From: GCA-2720975 sp964467985
GTDB lineage: Bacteria > Planctomycetota > UBA1135 > GCA-002686595
DNA: 27,225 bases
Direction: 5' to 3'
NCBI GenBank assembly: GCA_964467985.1
Contig: CAYXTP010000022.1
Location: 1-27,225 of the forward strand
Shown in pieces: positions 16,545-24,506 of the stretch (positions are counted from its first letter, which is position 1; each line of letters starts with the position of its first letter). A program made the position numbers and the translations under genes. Under the pieces are notes generated by a model. That model did not search any database, was not told the DNA's origin, and was given only the letters and a program-made list of their open reading frames with translations.

Positions 16545-16562
16545 CCGGTGCCTGAGCACCGG
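16545..16562 (+). repeat. Intercistronic hairpin between narI and narK
   Basis: CCGGTGC (16545-16551), a 4-base loop CTGA, and GCACCGG (16556-16562) form a perfect 7-bp GC-rich stem in the 85-base gap between narI and narK, the largest gap in the cluster. No T run follows. It may be an attenuator, a weak terminator or an mRNA stability/processing element that lowers expression of downstream genes. Confidence 0.5.
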
Positions 16563-16619
16563 AATTCGAGCTCCGCATTTGGTTCACCCCCCGACACCTG
16601 TTGAACAGGAAGACCGATC

Positions 16620-18221
16620 ATGAGTAACCTCGAACACTGGGACCCCGAAGACGAGAAGTTCTGGGAGTCCACCGGTAAGAAGGTCGCGACACGCAATCTT
16701 TGGATCTCGATCCCCAGCCTGCTTTGCGGATTTGCCGTGTGGTTGATGTGGGGCATCATTACGGTGCAGATGAAAAACCTGGGTTTCTCATTTTCCCAGA
16801 CCGAGCTCTTCACCTTGACCGCCATTGCGGGTTTGACGGGTGCCACCCTGCGCATCCCGAGCACCTTCTTCATCCGGCTCGCTGGAGGTCGCAACACGAT
16901 CTTCTTCACAACTGGCCTGTTGATGATTCCCGCGCTGGGGGCGGCCCATTTTCTGAAGGATCCGACAACTCCGCTCTGGGTCTTTCAGATCCTGGCCTTC
17001 ATATCAGGCATAGGTGGCGGGAACTTCGCCTCGTCGATGTCCAACATCAGCTTCTTCTATCCGAAGCGAGTACAGGGCTACGCCCTGGGCATGAATGCCG
17101 GGTTGGGAAACTTTGGCGTGACGACGATGCAGATTCTGATTCCGCTTTGCATGACGGCTGCCATCGCATTCGGGTTGAGCGGCGACCCGATGACGCTGCA
17201 GTCGGACAGTGGAACGATCTTCAAACGAATTCCGGCAGGCTCGGACACCTGGTTGTCTAGCGCTGGTTGGGTGTGGATGTACTGGCTCATCCCCCTGGCG
17301 TTCCTCGGGTGGTTCAAGATGAACAACATCACCACCGATGCTGTGACACCCAATATCAAGAGCCCGGGCGTCTGTTTCGGACGCATGGCTTGGCTACTCT
17401 TGATCGGCTTCGCGACTGCCGGCGGTGGCTTGTACTTCATCCTCGAATTCCCCTCACCCTGGGTGAAGTGGATCGTCTTGCCTGTGGTTATTGCCGCGAC
17501 CGTATTTCTGATGAAGGCTCTATCACCGGGCGAGATCAAGGGCAACCTCGATCGTCAGTACAAGATCTTCAACAACAAGCACACCTGGGTGATGACGATC
17601 ATCTACACGATGACCTTCGGCTCCTTCATCGGCTTCTCGGCCGCCGTGGGCCTGGCCATCAAGTTCATCTTTGGCTTCCAGCACGTGATGGTGGATGGAG
17701 TGATGACCCACGACATCTCCAACCCGAACGGCCCAGCTACCTTCATGTACGTGTGGGTCGGGGCCTTTGTCGGAGCTCTCATTCGTCCCATCGGCGGCAT
17801 GATCGCCGACAAGAAGGGCGGCGCCATCGTGACCCAGGTGGTCGCGGTCGTGATGACCTTGGCAGCGATCGGCGTCGGGTACTACTCCTCGCTCGCCTAC
17901 CAGTCAGAGACCCCCGAGCAGTACTTCATGCAGTTCTTCGTGCTGATCGTAATCCTGTTCGCCGCCACGGGCGTTGGTAATGGGTCCACGTTCCGCACCA
18001 TCTCCATGGTGTTCAACAAAGAACAGGCAGGTCCCGTTCTCGGGTGGACGTCGGCAGTGGCCGCCTATGGCGCGTTCCTGATCCCCAAGTTGATTGGTGA
18101 GCAAATGAAGGCCAAGACTCCGGAAGTCGCCATGTACGGCTTGGCCGTGTTCTACGCGATCTGCGCAATCTTGAACTGGTGGTACTACCTCGGCCCAAAA
18201 GCTGAGCACAAGAACCCCTAA
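16620..18221 (+). CDS. narK: Nitrate/nitrite transporter, E. coli NarK-like MFS
   Basis: Inner-membrane transporter of 533 residues with 12 or more helices, moving nitrate in and/or nitrite out for the cytoplasm-facing reductase. It closely follows E. coli NarK: an N-terminal WDPEDEKFWESTGKKVATRN segment before helix 1, TLRIPSTFFIRLAGGRNT, NFASSMSNISFFYPKRVQG and GMNAGLGNFGV near helix 5, then FGSFIGFSAAVGLAIK and GVGNGSTFRTISMVF. The last two correspond to the nitrate-signature glycine-rich helices. It is longer than E. coli NarK because of extra loops in the middle and near residues 240-310. It is a different subtype from the DoxX-fused porter at 3330. actA follows 13 bases downstream. Confidence 0.95.
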   Translation: MSNLEHWDPEDEKFWESTGKKVATRNLWISIPSLLCGFAVWLMWGIITVQMKNLGFSFSQTELFTLTAIAGLTGATLRIPSTFFIRLAGGRNTIFFTTGLLMIPALGAAHFLKDPTTPLWVFQILAFISGIGGGNFASSMSNISFFYPKRVQGYALGMNAGLGNFGVTTMQILIPLCMTAAIAFGLSGDPMTLQSDSGTIFKRIPAGSDTWLSSAGWVWMYWLIPLAFLGWFKMNNITTDAVTPNIKSPGVCFGRMAWLLLIGFATAGGGLYFILEFPSPWVKWIVLPVVIAATVFLMKALSPGEIKGNLDRQYKIFNNKHTWVMTIIYTMTFGSFIGFSAAVGLAIKFIFGFQHVMVDGVMTHDISNPNGPATFMYVWVGAFVGALIRPIGGMIADKKGGAIVTQVVAVVMTLAAIGVGYYSSLAYQSETPEQYFMQFFVLIVILFAATGVGNGSTFRTISMVFNKEQAGPVLGWTSAVAAYGAFLIPKLIGEQMKAKTPEVAMYGLAVFYAICAILNWWYYLGPKAEHKNP

Positions 18222-18234
18222 ACACGATCTCACC

Positions 18235-18903
18235 ATGTCGATGAACCACTGGATCTTTGGTCTGTGCAGTTTGGCACTGGGGCTGACAGCCGTCTTCCTT
18301 ACGTCCGAGGTGCGGCTGCCAGGTGACAACCAGGGCTACGCGCCCGTCCAGCCCATTGATTTCTCGCACCGACTGCACGCGGGGGAACTGGGAATGGACT
18401 GCCAGTTCTGCCACTTCGGCGCTCGTAGAAGCCGGCACGCCGGCGTCCCTCCTGCATCCGTGTGCATGAACTGTCACAAAGTTGTGACGGCGAACTTCGA
18501 TGCTGTCTTGGAAGAGAAGCAATTGGCTGAAGCCGAGGGTCGCGAGCCCTTGCCCGTCGTCTCCAGCGAGCTGCAGAAGCTCTACGACGCCTTGGGGCTG
18601 GACGAGAACCGTGAGCTCTCTCCCGATGCGACGGCCACTCCGATCCAGTGGGAACGCGTTCACCAACTCCCCGACTTCGTGTACTTCGACCATCGCCCCC
18701 ATGTAGCTAGGGACATTGCCTGTGAGACGTGCCACGGACCGGTACAGAGCATGGAACGCATGCGCCAACATGCCTCCCTCAGCATGGGATGGTGCATCGA
18801 GTGTCACCGTACCAGTGGGATGCAGGGAGAAGTCGATTCGAGTGGGCGCGGGGAGCGCTGCCTCGATCACGTCACCACCGACTGTGTCAACTGCCACTTT
18901 TGA
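18235..18903 (+). CDS. actA: Alternative complex III pentaheme cytochrome c subunit
   Basis: Periplasmic multiheme cytochrome of ACIII, 222 residues. An N-terminal helix (about 6-23) anchors it. Five CXXCH heme sites are visible, with histidines at 60, 81, 167, 191 and 221, the last one residue from the C terminus. DFSHRLHAG and YFDHRPH supply candidate distal heme histidines, as in class III/c7-type cytochromes. In known ACIII, ActA takes electrons from ActB and passes them to the mono-heme subunit or soluble cytochrome c. The gene lies 13 bases after narK, which is unusual. The alternative start at 18241 would change only two residues. Confidence 0.93.
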   Translation: MSMNHWIFGLCSLALGLTAVFLTSEVRLPGDNQGYAPVQPIDFSHRLHAGELGMDCQFCHFGARRSRHAGVPPASVCMNCHKVVTANFDAVLEEKQLAEAEGREPLPVVSSELQKLYDALGLDENRELSPDATATPIQWERVHQLPDFVYFDHRPHVARDIACETCHGPVQSMERMRQHASLSMGWCIECHRTSGMQGEVDSSGRGERCLDHVTTDCVNCHF

Positions 18904-18936
18904 GCTCGCCCGACTCAGCTTCGATTGACTAAGCCC

Positions 18937-21900
18937 ATGGACCCGACCCTCTCACAACACCAGTCCTCCGATGACGCTGCAGCGGGATTGCCCGGGCCGC
19001 AGCCCATCCAAAAATACAAGAGCACGAAGGGGAGCAACGAAGTTCTGCTGCCTGGCAACGACTCTGAACCCTCTAGGCGCGCCTTCTTGCGCATGACCGG
19101 ATTCGGAATCGCGTCGGCGACGCTCTCCGGCTGCTCACGCGCTCCCGCGGGCAAGTTGATCCCGTACTTGAACGGTTCAGAGACGATCACCGCGGGTCGC
19201 TCCTATTGGGTGGCCACGACCTGTGCAGGATGTTCGGCTTCCTGTGGTGTCTTGGCCCGCTGTCGTGACGGTCGCCCCGTCAAGCTTGAAGGTAACACCA
19301 AGCACGGTCTTTCGAAGGGCGGCCTTTGCAGCGTGGGACAATCGGAAATTCTCTCGGTCTACGATTCGAAACGTCTTGCCTTGCCCGTGAGCGAAGGGAG
19401 TACGGTGGACTGGGCGACTGCCGACAGAGATATGCAACGGAAGCTGGAGGAGGTGCGCGCCAAGGGTGGCAACCTGCGGCTGTTGACCGGGACGGTCCAC
19501 TCCCCCTCAACACTCTCCGCCATCGGGCGGTTCCTCGAGACGCAGGGGAATGCTGAGCACATCGCCTACGACGCGCTCTCCGTCTCCGCTTTGCAAGAGG
19601 CCCACCTCGAGACGCACGGTGTCCGCGCCGTTCCGGCCTTCAGATTCGACCGTGCCCGCACCGTGGTCTCATTTGGGGCTGACTTTCTCGGCACTTGGAT
19701 TTCGCCGGTGCAATTCGCGTCCGACTACGCCGCCGCTCGTCAACCGGACAAGTCCGATGGCGGAGAACGGCGAGGCGACGGGCAGGGAGCCATGTCCCAG
19801 CACATCCAATTCGAATCCATCTTGAGTCTGACGGGTTCAGCGGCTGATGTGCGCACGCGTTTGGCGCCCTGGGAAGAGGCCGGGGCACTGGCCGCTCTGT
19901 GTGACTCCCTTGAACAGAAGGCGGGCAGCGCATCACGCATGCAGGGCAAGCTTGCAGAATGCCGCACCGCGGAACCGATCCAGTCCGCCGCCGCGGCGCT
20001 CTGGAAGGCCAGGGGCCAGGCCCTCGTGGTCGCTGGCGCGAACGACTTGCAGGTGCAGCGCCTGGCAGCCTACGCCAACCACTTGCTGGATAGCTATGGG
20101 AGCACGCTGAGCATGGCGCGCCCCTCCTTGCAAGCGCGCGGCAGCGATCGGGATCTGATGAGGCTGCAGGTAGAACTTGAAGCCGGGCAGGTGGACCTGC
20201 TCATCATCGCCGACGCGAATCCCGCCTATGACCTGCCCAAGTCCTTCAGTCAGGCCCTGCTCAAGGCCGGATCACTGGTCGTTCTGTCGAGTGGCCTGGA
20301 TGAGACCTCGGCCATGGCCGGCTTGCGACTGCCCAGTGCCCATGCCCTGGAGAGTTGGAACGATGCCGAGCCGGAGACCGGGCGATTGGCCCTCTGCCAG
20401 CCCACCCTTCCGGCCGTACGCAAGAGTCGTACCCTGCGCCACGTTCTAAGCGGATGGATGGGGGACGCCCGCGGGGATCGGGATCTACTGCGTGCCTACT
20501 GGCAGGACTCCGGCCTGCACACGAAGTACGCGACTCCCGGGCAGAGCTTCCAGCGCTTCTTCGATCAGGTCCTCCATGATGGATACGTAGAAATGGTCGA
20601 GGCGGCTGCTGAACCAGCGTTCCAGCTGGCCTCTATCCAGGCACCGGCTAGCATCGAGCCTCCCACGGGTCTGACCCTGGTGCTCTACCCCAAGGTGTCC
20701 ATGCTCGCCGGCTCGCATGCGCACAACCCGTGGTTGCAGGAATTGCCCGACCCAGTCAGCAAGATCACTTGGGATAACTACGCCTGCGTCTCGCCGGAGC
20801 GGGCCGAGCAGTTGAGTCTGCAGGAAGGTGATGTCGTTCGTATCGCGGTGCCCGACACAGAAGGCGTGATGGAATTGCCACTCCACATTCAACGCGGACA
20901 GCACGATGACGTGGTTGCTGTGGCCCTCGGATACGGACGCCTCGGAACAGATCGTTTCGCAGGTGTGGGACCTGACTGGATCGAGGCCACGGCCACCATC
21001 GAGTCGGGTCAGACCCTGGGTGTCAACGCAGCCCCCTTCTCGGAGTTCCGCTCCGGCCAATTGCGGCGCTTGCGAATTGGTGCATCGATTGCCCCCACGG
21101 GAGCCCACGCAAGTCTGGCCTCGGTTCAGGACCACCACAGCATGGAGGTGCCACCACACGTAGCACCCAAGCGTGGCAAGACCCGCGATGTGGTCCAGAC
21201 CGTGGAATTCGACGACTACCGCGCACATCCCGAGCATGCGGTGCACGAGCATCCGCCCAGCGAATCAGACCTATGGGTCGATGATCACGAGGCCAAGCAT
21301 CACCACTGGGGCATGGCTGTGGACCTGGCTTCCTGTACGGGGTGCTCCGCTTGCATGGTCAGTTGTCAGGCCGAAAACAACGTGCCCGTTGTGGGCCGCG
21401 ATGAGGTGCTGCGTCATCGGGAGATGCACTGGATGCGCATCGATCGCTATCTCGATGGAGACGACGACAGTATCTCAGTCGCTCACCAACCCATGTTCTG
21501 TCAACAGTGCGACAATGCGCCCTGCGAAGGTGTCTGTCCGGTCCTGGCTACGGTTCACTCAAGTGAAGGATTGAACCAGCAGGTCTATAACCGATGCGTC
21601 GGCACGCGCTATTGCGCAAACACCTGTCCCTACAAGGTCAGGCGTTTCAACTGGTTCGACTATCCGCGAGAAGACGAGCTTCAAAACCACTCTCTCAACC
21701 CGGACGTCACCGTGCGTTCCCGTGGGGTGATGGAAAAATGCTCCTTCTGCGCCCAGCGCATCCAGGAGGCCAAGTCCGAGGCCAAGGCTCAGGGGCTGCC
21801 CTTGGCGGACGGGGACATCAAGGTGGCCTGTCAACAATCCTGTCCGACCTCGGCCATCGTATTTGGTGACACCAATGACCCCGAAAGCGAAGTGTCGCAC

Positions 21901-22014
21901 CTCATGGCGCGCCAACGCTCCTACGGCGTCCTGACTGAACTCAACGTCAAGCCATCCGTGCGGTACCTGGCACGCGTGCGCAACACCAATGAAGGGGACT
22001 CACAACATGGCTGA
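18937..22014 (+). CDS. actB: Alternative complex III fused molybdopterin-like/iron-sulfur subunit
   Basis: Large outward-facing subunit of 1025 residues. After a 46-residue polar extension comes a twin-arginine signal (R47-R48-AFLRMTGFGIASATLSGC) with a lipobox cysteine at 66, so it should be exported by Tat and lipid-anchored. Residues about 85-730 form a molybdopterin-oxidoreductase-like domain that holds no molybdenum in characterised ACIII. Residues about 785-1010 form a four-cluster ferredoxin domain (CTGCSACMVSC, CQQCDNAPCEGVC, CVGTRYCANTC, CSFCAQRIQ, CQQSC). The first domain still has a C-X2-C-X3-C group (CAGCSASC). A TTG at 18925 is possible, but ATG 18937 is preferred. The 3' end overlaps actC by 8 bases. 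Confidence 0.94.
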   Translation: MDPTLSQHQSSDDAAAGLPGPQPIQKYKSTKGSNEVLLPGNDSEPSRRAFLRMTGFGIASATLSGCSRAPAGKLIPYLNGSETITAGRSYWVATTCAGCSASCGVLARCRDGRPVKLEGNTKHGLSKGGLCSVGQSEILSVYDSKRLALPVSEGSTVDWATADRDMQRKLEEVRAKGGNLRLLTGTVHSPSTLSAIGRFLETQGNAEHIAYDALSVSALQEAHLETHGVRAVPAFRFDRARTVVSFGADFLGTWISPVQFASDYAAARQPDKSDGGERRGDGQGAMSQHIQFESILSLTGSAADVRTRLAPWEEAGALAALCDSLEQKAGSASRMQGKLAECRTAEPIQSAAAALWKARGQALVVAGANDLQVQRLAAYANHLLDSYGSTLSMARPSLQARGSDRDLMRLQVELEAGQVDLLIIADANPAYDLPKSFSQALLKAGSLVVLSSGLDETSAMAGLRLPSAHALESWNDAEPETGRLALCQPTLPAVRKSRTLRHVLSGWMGDARGDRDLLRAYWQDSGLHTKYATPGQSFQRFFDQVLHDGYVEMVEAAAEPAFQLASIQAPASIEPPTGLTLVLYPKVSMLAGSHAHNPWLQELPDPVSKITWDNYACVSPERAEQLSLQEGDVVRIAVPDTEGVMELPLHIQRGQHDDVVAVALGYGRLGTDRFAGVGPDWIEATATIESGQTLGVNAAPFSEFRSGQLRRLRIGASIAPTGAHASLASVQDHHSMEVPPHVAPKRGKTRDVVQTVEFDDYRAHPEHAVHEHPPSESDLWVDDHEAKHHHWGMAVDLASCTGCSACMVSCQAENNVPVVGRDEVLRHREMHWMRIDRYLDGDDDSISVAHQPMFCQQCDNAPCEGVCPVLATVHSSEGLNQQVYNRCVGTRYCANTCPYKVRRFNWFDYPREDELQNHSLNPDVTVRSRGVMEKCSFCAQRIQEAKSEAKAQGLPLADGDIKVACQQSCPTSAIVFGDTNDPESEVSHLMARQRSYGVLTELNVKPSVRYLARVRNTNEGDSQHG

Positions 22015-23404
22015 GCTGTCGAGCACGCCGCTCATCACCGGCAACTTGCGCCCCAAAGACGTTACTGAAGACGTCTGCCGTCCGCTTGAGGGCAAGCCCA
22101 CGCGGCTCTGGTATTGGGGCTTTGGCGCTGCACTGACTGTCCTGGCCCTGGGCGCGACTGCCGTGGGCTACCAGGTCATGACGGGCATTGGCACGTGGGG
22201 CCTCAATCGCACCGTGGGTTGGGGATTCGACATCACGAACTTCGTGTTCTGGGTTGGCATCGGCCACGCGGGCACGCTGATTTCGGCTGTGCTGTTGCTG
22301 TTCCGGCAGAAATGGAGGACCTCCATCAACCGATCAGCGGAGGCCATGACGATTTTCGCCGTGTGCTGTGCGGGCATCTACCCGCTGATCCACATGGGCC
22401 GGCCTTGGCTCTGCTACTGGGTCTTCCCTTATCCCAATACTCGCGGACCCCTGTGGGTGAACTTCCGTTCCGCCCTGCTGTGGGATGTCTTCGCGATCGG
22501 GACCTACTTCACGATTTCCTTGGCGTTCTGGTATGTGGGCATGATCCCCGACCTCGCTACCTTGCGCGATCGCGCTCGAGGGGTACGCAAGAAACTCTAC
22601 GGATGGCTCAGCCTTGGCTGGCGGGGCACGGCTCGCACATGGTCGCGCTATGAGGTGGCATGCGCCCTGCTGGCGGCACTCGCCACCCCGCTCGTGGTGT
22701 CGGTCCACAGTGTGGTGTCCGCAGACTTTGCGACCTCGATCGTTCCTGGCTGGCACACGACGGTTTTCCCGCCCTACTTCGTGATCGGAGCCATCTTCTC
22801 GGGCTTCTCCATGGTGCTGACCTTGATGCTCATCGCGCGCAAGGTGATGCATTTCGAAAACTACATCACGAAGAAGCACATCGGAGCCATGTGCAAGGTC
22901 GTCGTCTTCACCGGCAGTATCGTTGGTCTGGCCTACATGACCGAGCTCTTTGTGGCCTGGTATTCGGGCAGCGTGTACGAGCAATTCGTCTTCCTGAACC
23001 GCATGTCCGGCCCATTCGCCTGGGCCTACTGGATCATGGTCAGCTGTAACGTGATCTCACCCCAGTTGCTCTGGTTCAAGGCAGTCCGAAACAACCTGGT
23101 TTGGGTCTTCGCGCTCTCCCTGGTGGTCAACGTGGGCATGTGGTTTGAGCGCTTCGTGATCATCGTTACCAGTTTGCACCGGGACTTCCTGCCTTCGAGT
23201 TGGTCCGGCTACATGCCTACCCTCGTGGAATACGGCTCACTGATGTTCGGGTTCGGACTGTTCTTCACCCTGTTCCTACTGTTCTGTCGGTTCCTTCCGA
23301 TGATCGCGATGTTCGAGGTCAAATCTGTGCTGGAGAAGCCCAAGCAGGGCACCCCAGCCGATCGGTCGACCGCAGCATGCGAGCTCAAGGGGGTGCAGTC
23401 GTGA
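22007..23404 (+). CDS. actC: Alternative complex III quinol-binding membrane subunit (NrfD-like)
   Basis: Integral membrane protein of about 465 residues with some ten helices in the NrfD/PsrC family. In ACIII this subunit is the main quinol oxidation site next to ActB. Typical segments are FWVGIGHAGTLISAVLLLFRQKWR, IYPLIHMGRPW and YWVFPYPNTRGPLWVNFRSALLWD in the N-terminal half. ATG 22007 (MAELSSTPL) is preferred because AAGGGG lies about 10 bases upstream; ATG 21989 would add six residues. The start overlaps the end of actB, and the stop overlaps the GTG start of actD. Confidence 0.94.
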   Translation: MAELSSTPLITGNLRPKDVTEDVCRPLEGKPTRLWYWGFGAALTVLALGATAVGYQVMTGIGTWGLNRTVGWGFDITNFVFWVGIGHAGTLISAVLLLFRQKWRTSINRSAEAMTIFAVCCAGIYPLIHMGRPWLCYWVFPYPNTRGPLWVNFRSALLWDVFAIGTYFTISLAFWYVGMIPDLATLRDRARGVRKKLYGWLSLGWRGTARTWSRYEVACALLAALATPLVVSVHSVVSADFATSIVPGWHTTVFPPYFVIGAIFSGFSMVLTLMLIARKVMHFENYITKKHIGAMCKVVVFTGSIVGLAYMTELFVAWYSGSVYEQFVFLNRMSGPFAWAYWIMVSCNVISPQLLWFKAVRNNLVWVFALSLVVNVGMWFERFVIIVTSLHRDFLPSSWSGYMPTLVEYGSLMFGFGLFFTLFLLFCRFLPMIAMFEVKSVLEKPKQGTPADRSTAACELKGVQS

Positions 23405-23931
23405 GCCACCGCCTGCACATTGGGTTCTTCCCTGACGAGGAGACTCTCATCGACGCGGCCCGCGAGGGGCGCGACCGCGGCATGGCCATCGATGACATCA
23501 TTACGCCCTATCCCCTGCATGGCGTGGATGAGCTGATGGGCATTCGGCGCTCTCGGTTGCCCTGGGTGACTCTGTTTGGAGGCGCCATTGGATTGGCTAT
23601 CGGGCTCGGCTTTCAATACTGGTCCGCTTGGTCGGATTGGCCCCTAAACGTTGGTGGCAAGCCCTTGGACTCCCTGCCCGCGTTCATGCCCGTAGCCTTT
23701 GAGATGACGGTTCTCTTCGCGGGACTGATCACCGTCTTCGCTCTGCTTCTGCGCTGTGGCTTGCGGCCGGGCAAGCACGCCCGGGATGGATTCGACCTGA
23801 CGACGGATCACGAATTTGCACTGATCCTGTCCCAGCCTGACGCAGCGTTCAGGGACGAGGAGTTCGAAGAACTGCTCGTCCGCAACGGAGCCTCCCGGAC
23901 GCAGGAAATGATGACGGAGGAAAAGCGATGA
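23401..23931 (+). CDS. actD: Alternative complex III membrane subunit ActD (DUF3341)
   Basis: Protein of 176 residues with two transmembrane helices (about 57-77, WVTLFGGAIGLAIGLGFQYW, and about 95-118, FMPVAFEMTVLFAGLITVFALLL) between cytoplasmic ends. The N-terminal soluble part (IGFFPDEETLIDAAREGRDRG ... DIITPYPLHGVDELMGIRRSRL) and the GKPLDSLPAFMPVAFE stretch are characteristic of DUF3341. In ACIII this subunit packs between ActC and ActF. GTG 23401 is the start, overlapping the actC stop (GTGA). The frame runs on upstream only as a shadow of actC. Confidence 0.92.
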   Translation: MSHRLHIGFFPDEETLIDAAREGRDRGMAIDDIITPYPLHGVDELMGIRRSRLPWVTLFGGAIGLAIGLGFQYWSAWSDWPLNVGGKPLDSLPAFMPVAFEMTVLFAGLITVFALLLRCGLRPGKHARDGFDLTTDHEFALILSQPDAAFRDEEFEELLVRNGASRTQEMMTEEKR

Positions 23932-24506
23932 AAGGACCTATGAGCTACCTCCTGATTGTCGTTGTCGTTGGCCTAGCCATGTCGGGCCTGAAGAGTCTGT
24001 TGATTCCCGATCCGACTGAGCGACCCTTAGAGATCTTCACAGAGATGGTCTACTCCAAGGCCTCCGAGTCCTTCTCACCGAGTGGATACTTGCCTGACGG
24101 AATGACCCAACAGCACCTAGTTGAGGGAGTCGTGCCCCGTGGTTCCCTGGCTCCGAGGTTCGGCCCGGGTACAGAAGAAGCCCAGCGAGCGGGTAGGGAA
24201 CTCACCAATCCGATTCCTGAGAACGACTCCGTTGCATTGGAAGCGGGGCGCAAGCTGTACGGTACCTATTGCAGCGTGTGCCACGATCCGCTGGGGGACG
24301 GGATGGGCCCAGTGGTCATGCGTGGCATGTTGCCCCCTCCATCCCTGAAAGCAGTGCGCGCGGTTGGACTTCCCGATGGAGAGCTGTTCCATATTCTCAG
24401 CTACGGACAGGGAAACATGGCGTCCTATGCCATCCAGCTGAACGCCAAAGAGCGCTGGCAGGTGATTCGTTACGTCCGCAGTCTTCAAGAAAAAGGTGCG
24501 CGATGA
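23928..24506 (+). CDS. actE: Alternative complex III monoheme cytochrome c subunit
   Basis: Membrane-anchored cytochrome of 192 residues. One N-terminal helix (about 5-22) is followed by a periplasmic domain with a single heme site, C115-SVC-H119, in a YGTYCSVCHDPLGDGMGP setting. MASYAIQL provides a likely axial methionine near the C terminus. In ACIII, ActE works with ActA as the exit to a soluble acceptor. AGGA precedes the ATG by 7 bases. The start overlaps the actD stop (ATGA), and the stop overlaps the actF start. No lipobox is visible, unlike some ActE proteins. Confidence 0.92.
   Translation: MKGPMSYLLIVVVVGLAMSGLKSLLIPDPTERPLEIFTEMVYSKASESFSPSGYLPDGMTQQHLVEGVVPRGSLAPRFGPGTEEAQRAGRELTNPIPENDSVALEAGRKLYGTYCSVCHDPLGDGMGPVVMRGMLPPPSLKAVRAVGLPDGELFHILSYGQGNMASYAIQLNAKERWQVIRYVRSLQEKGAR

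Noticed and set aside
24269..24502. Longer actF start at 24269
   Set aside because: It shadows actE in a different frame. The ATG at 24503 overlaps the actE stop as in the other act junctions.
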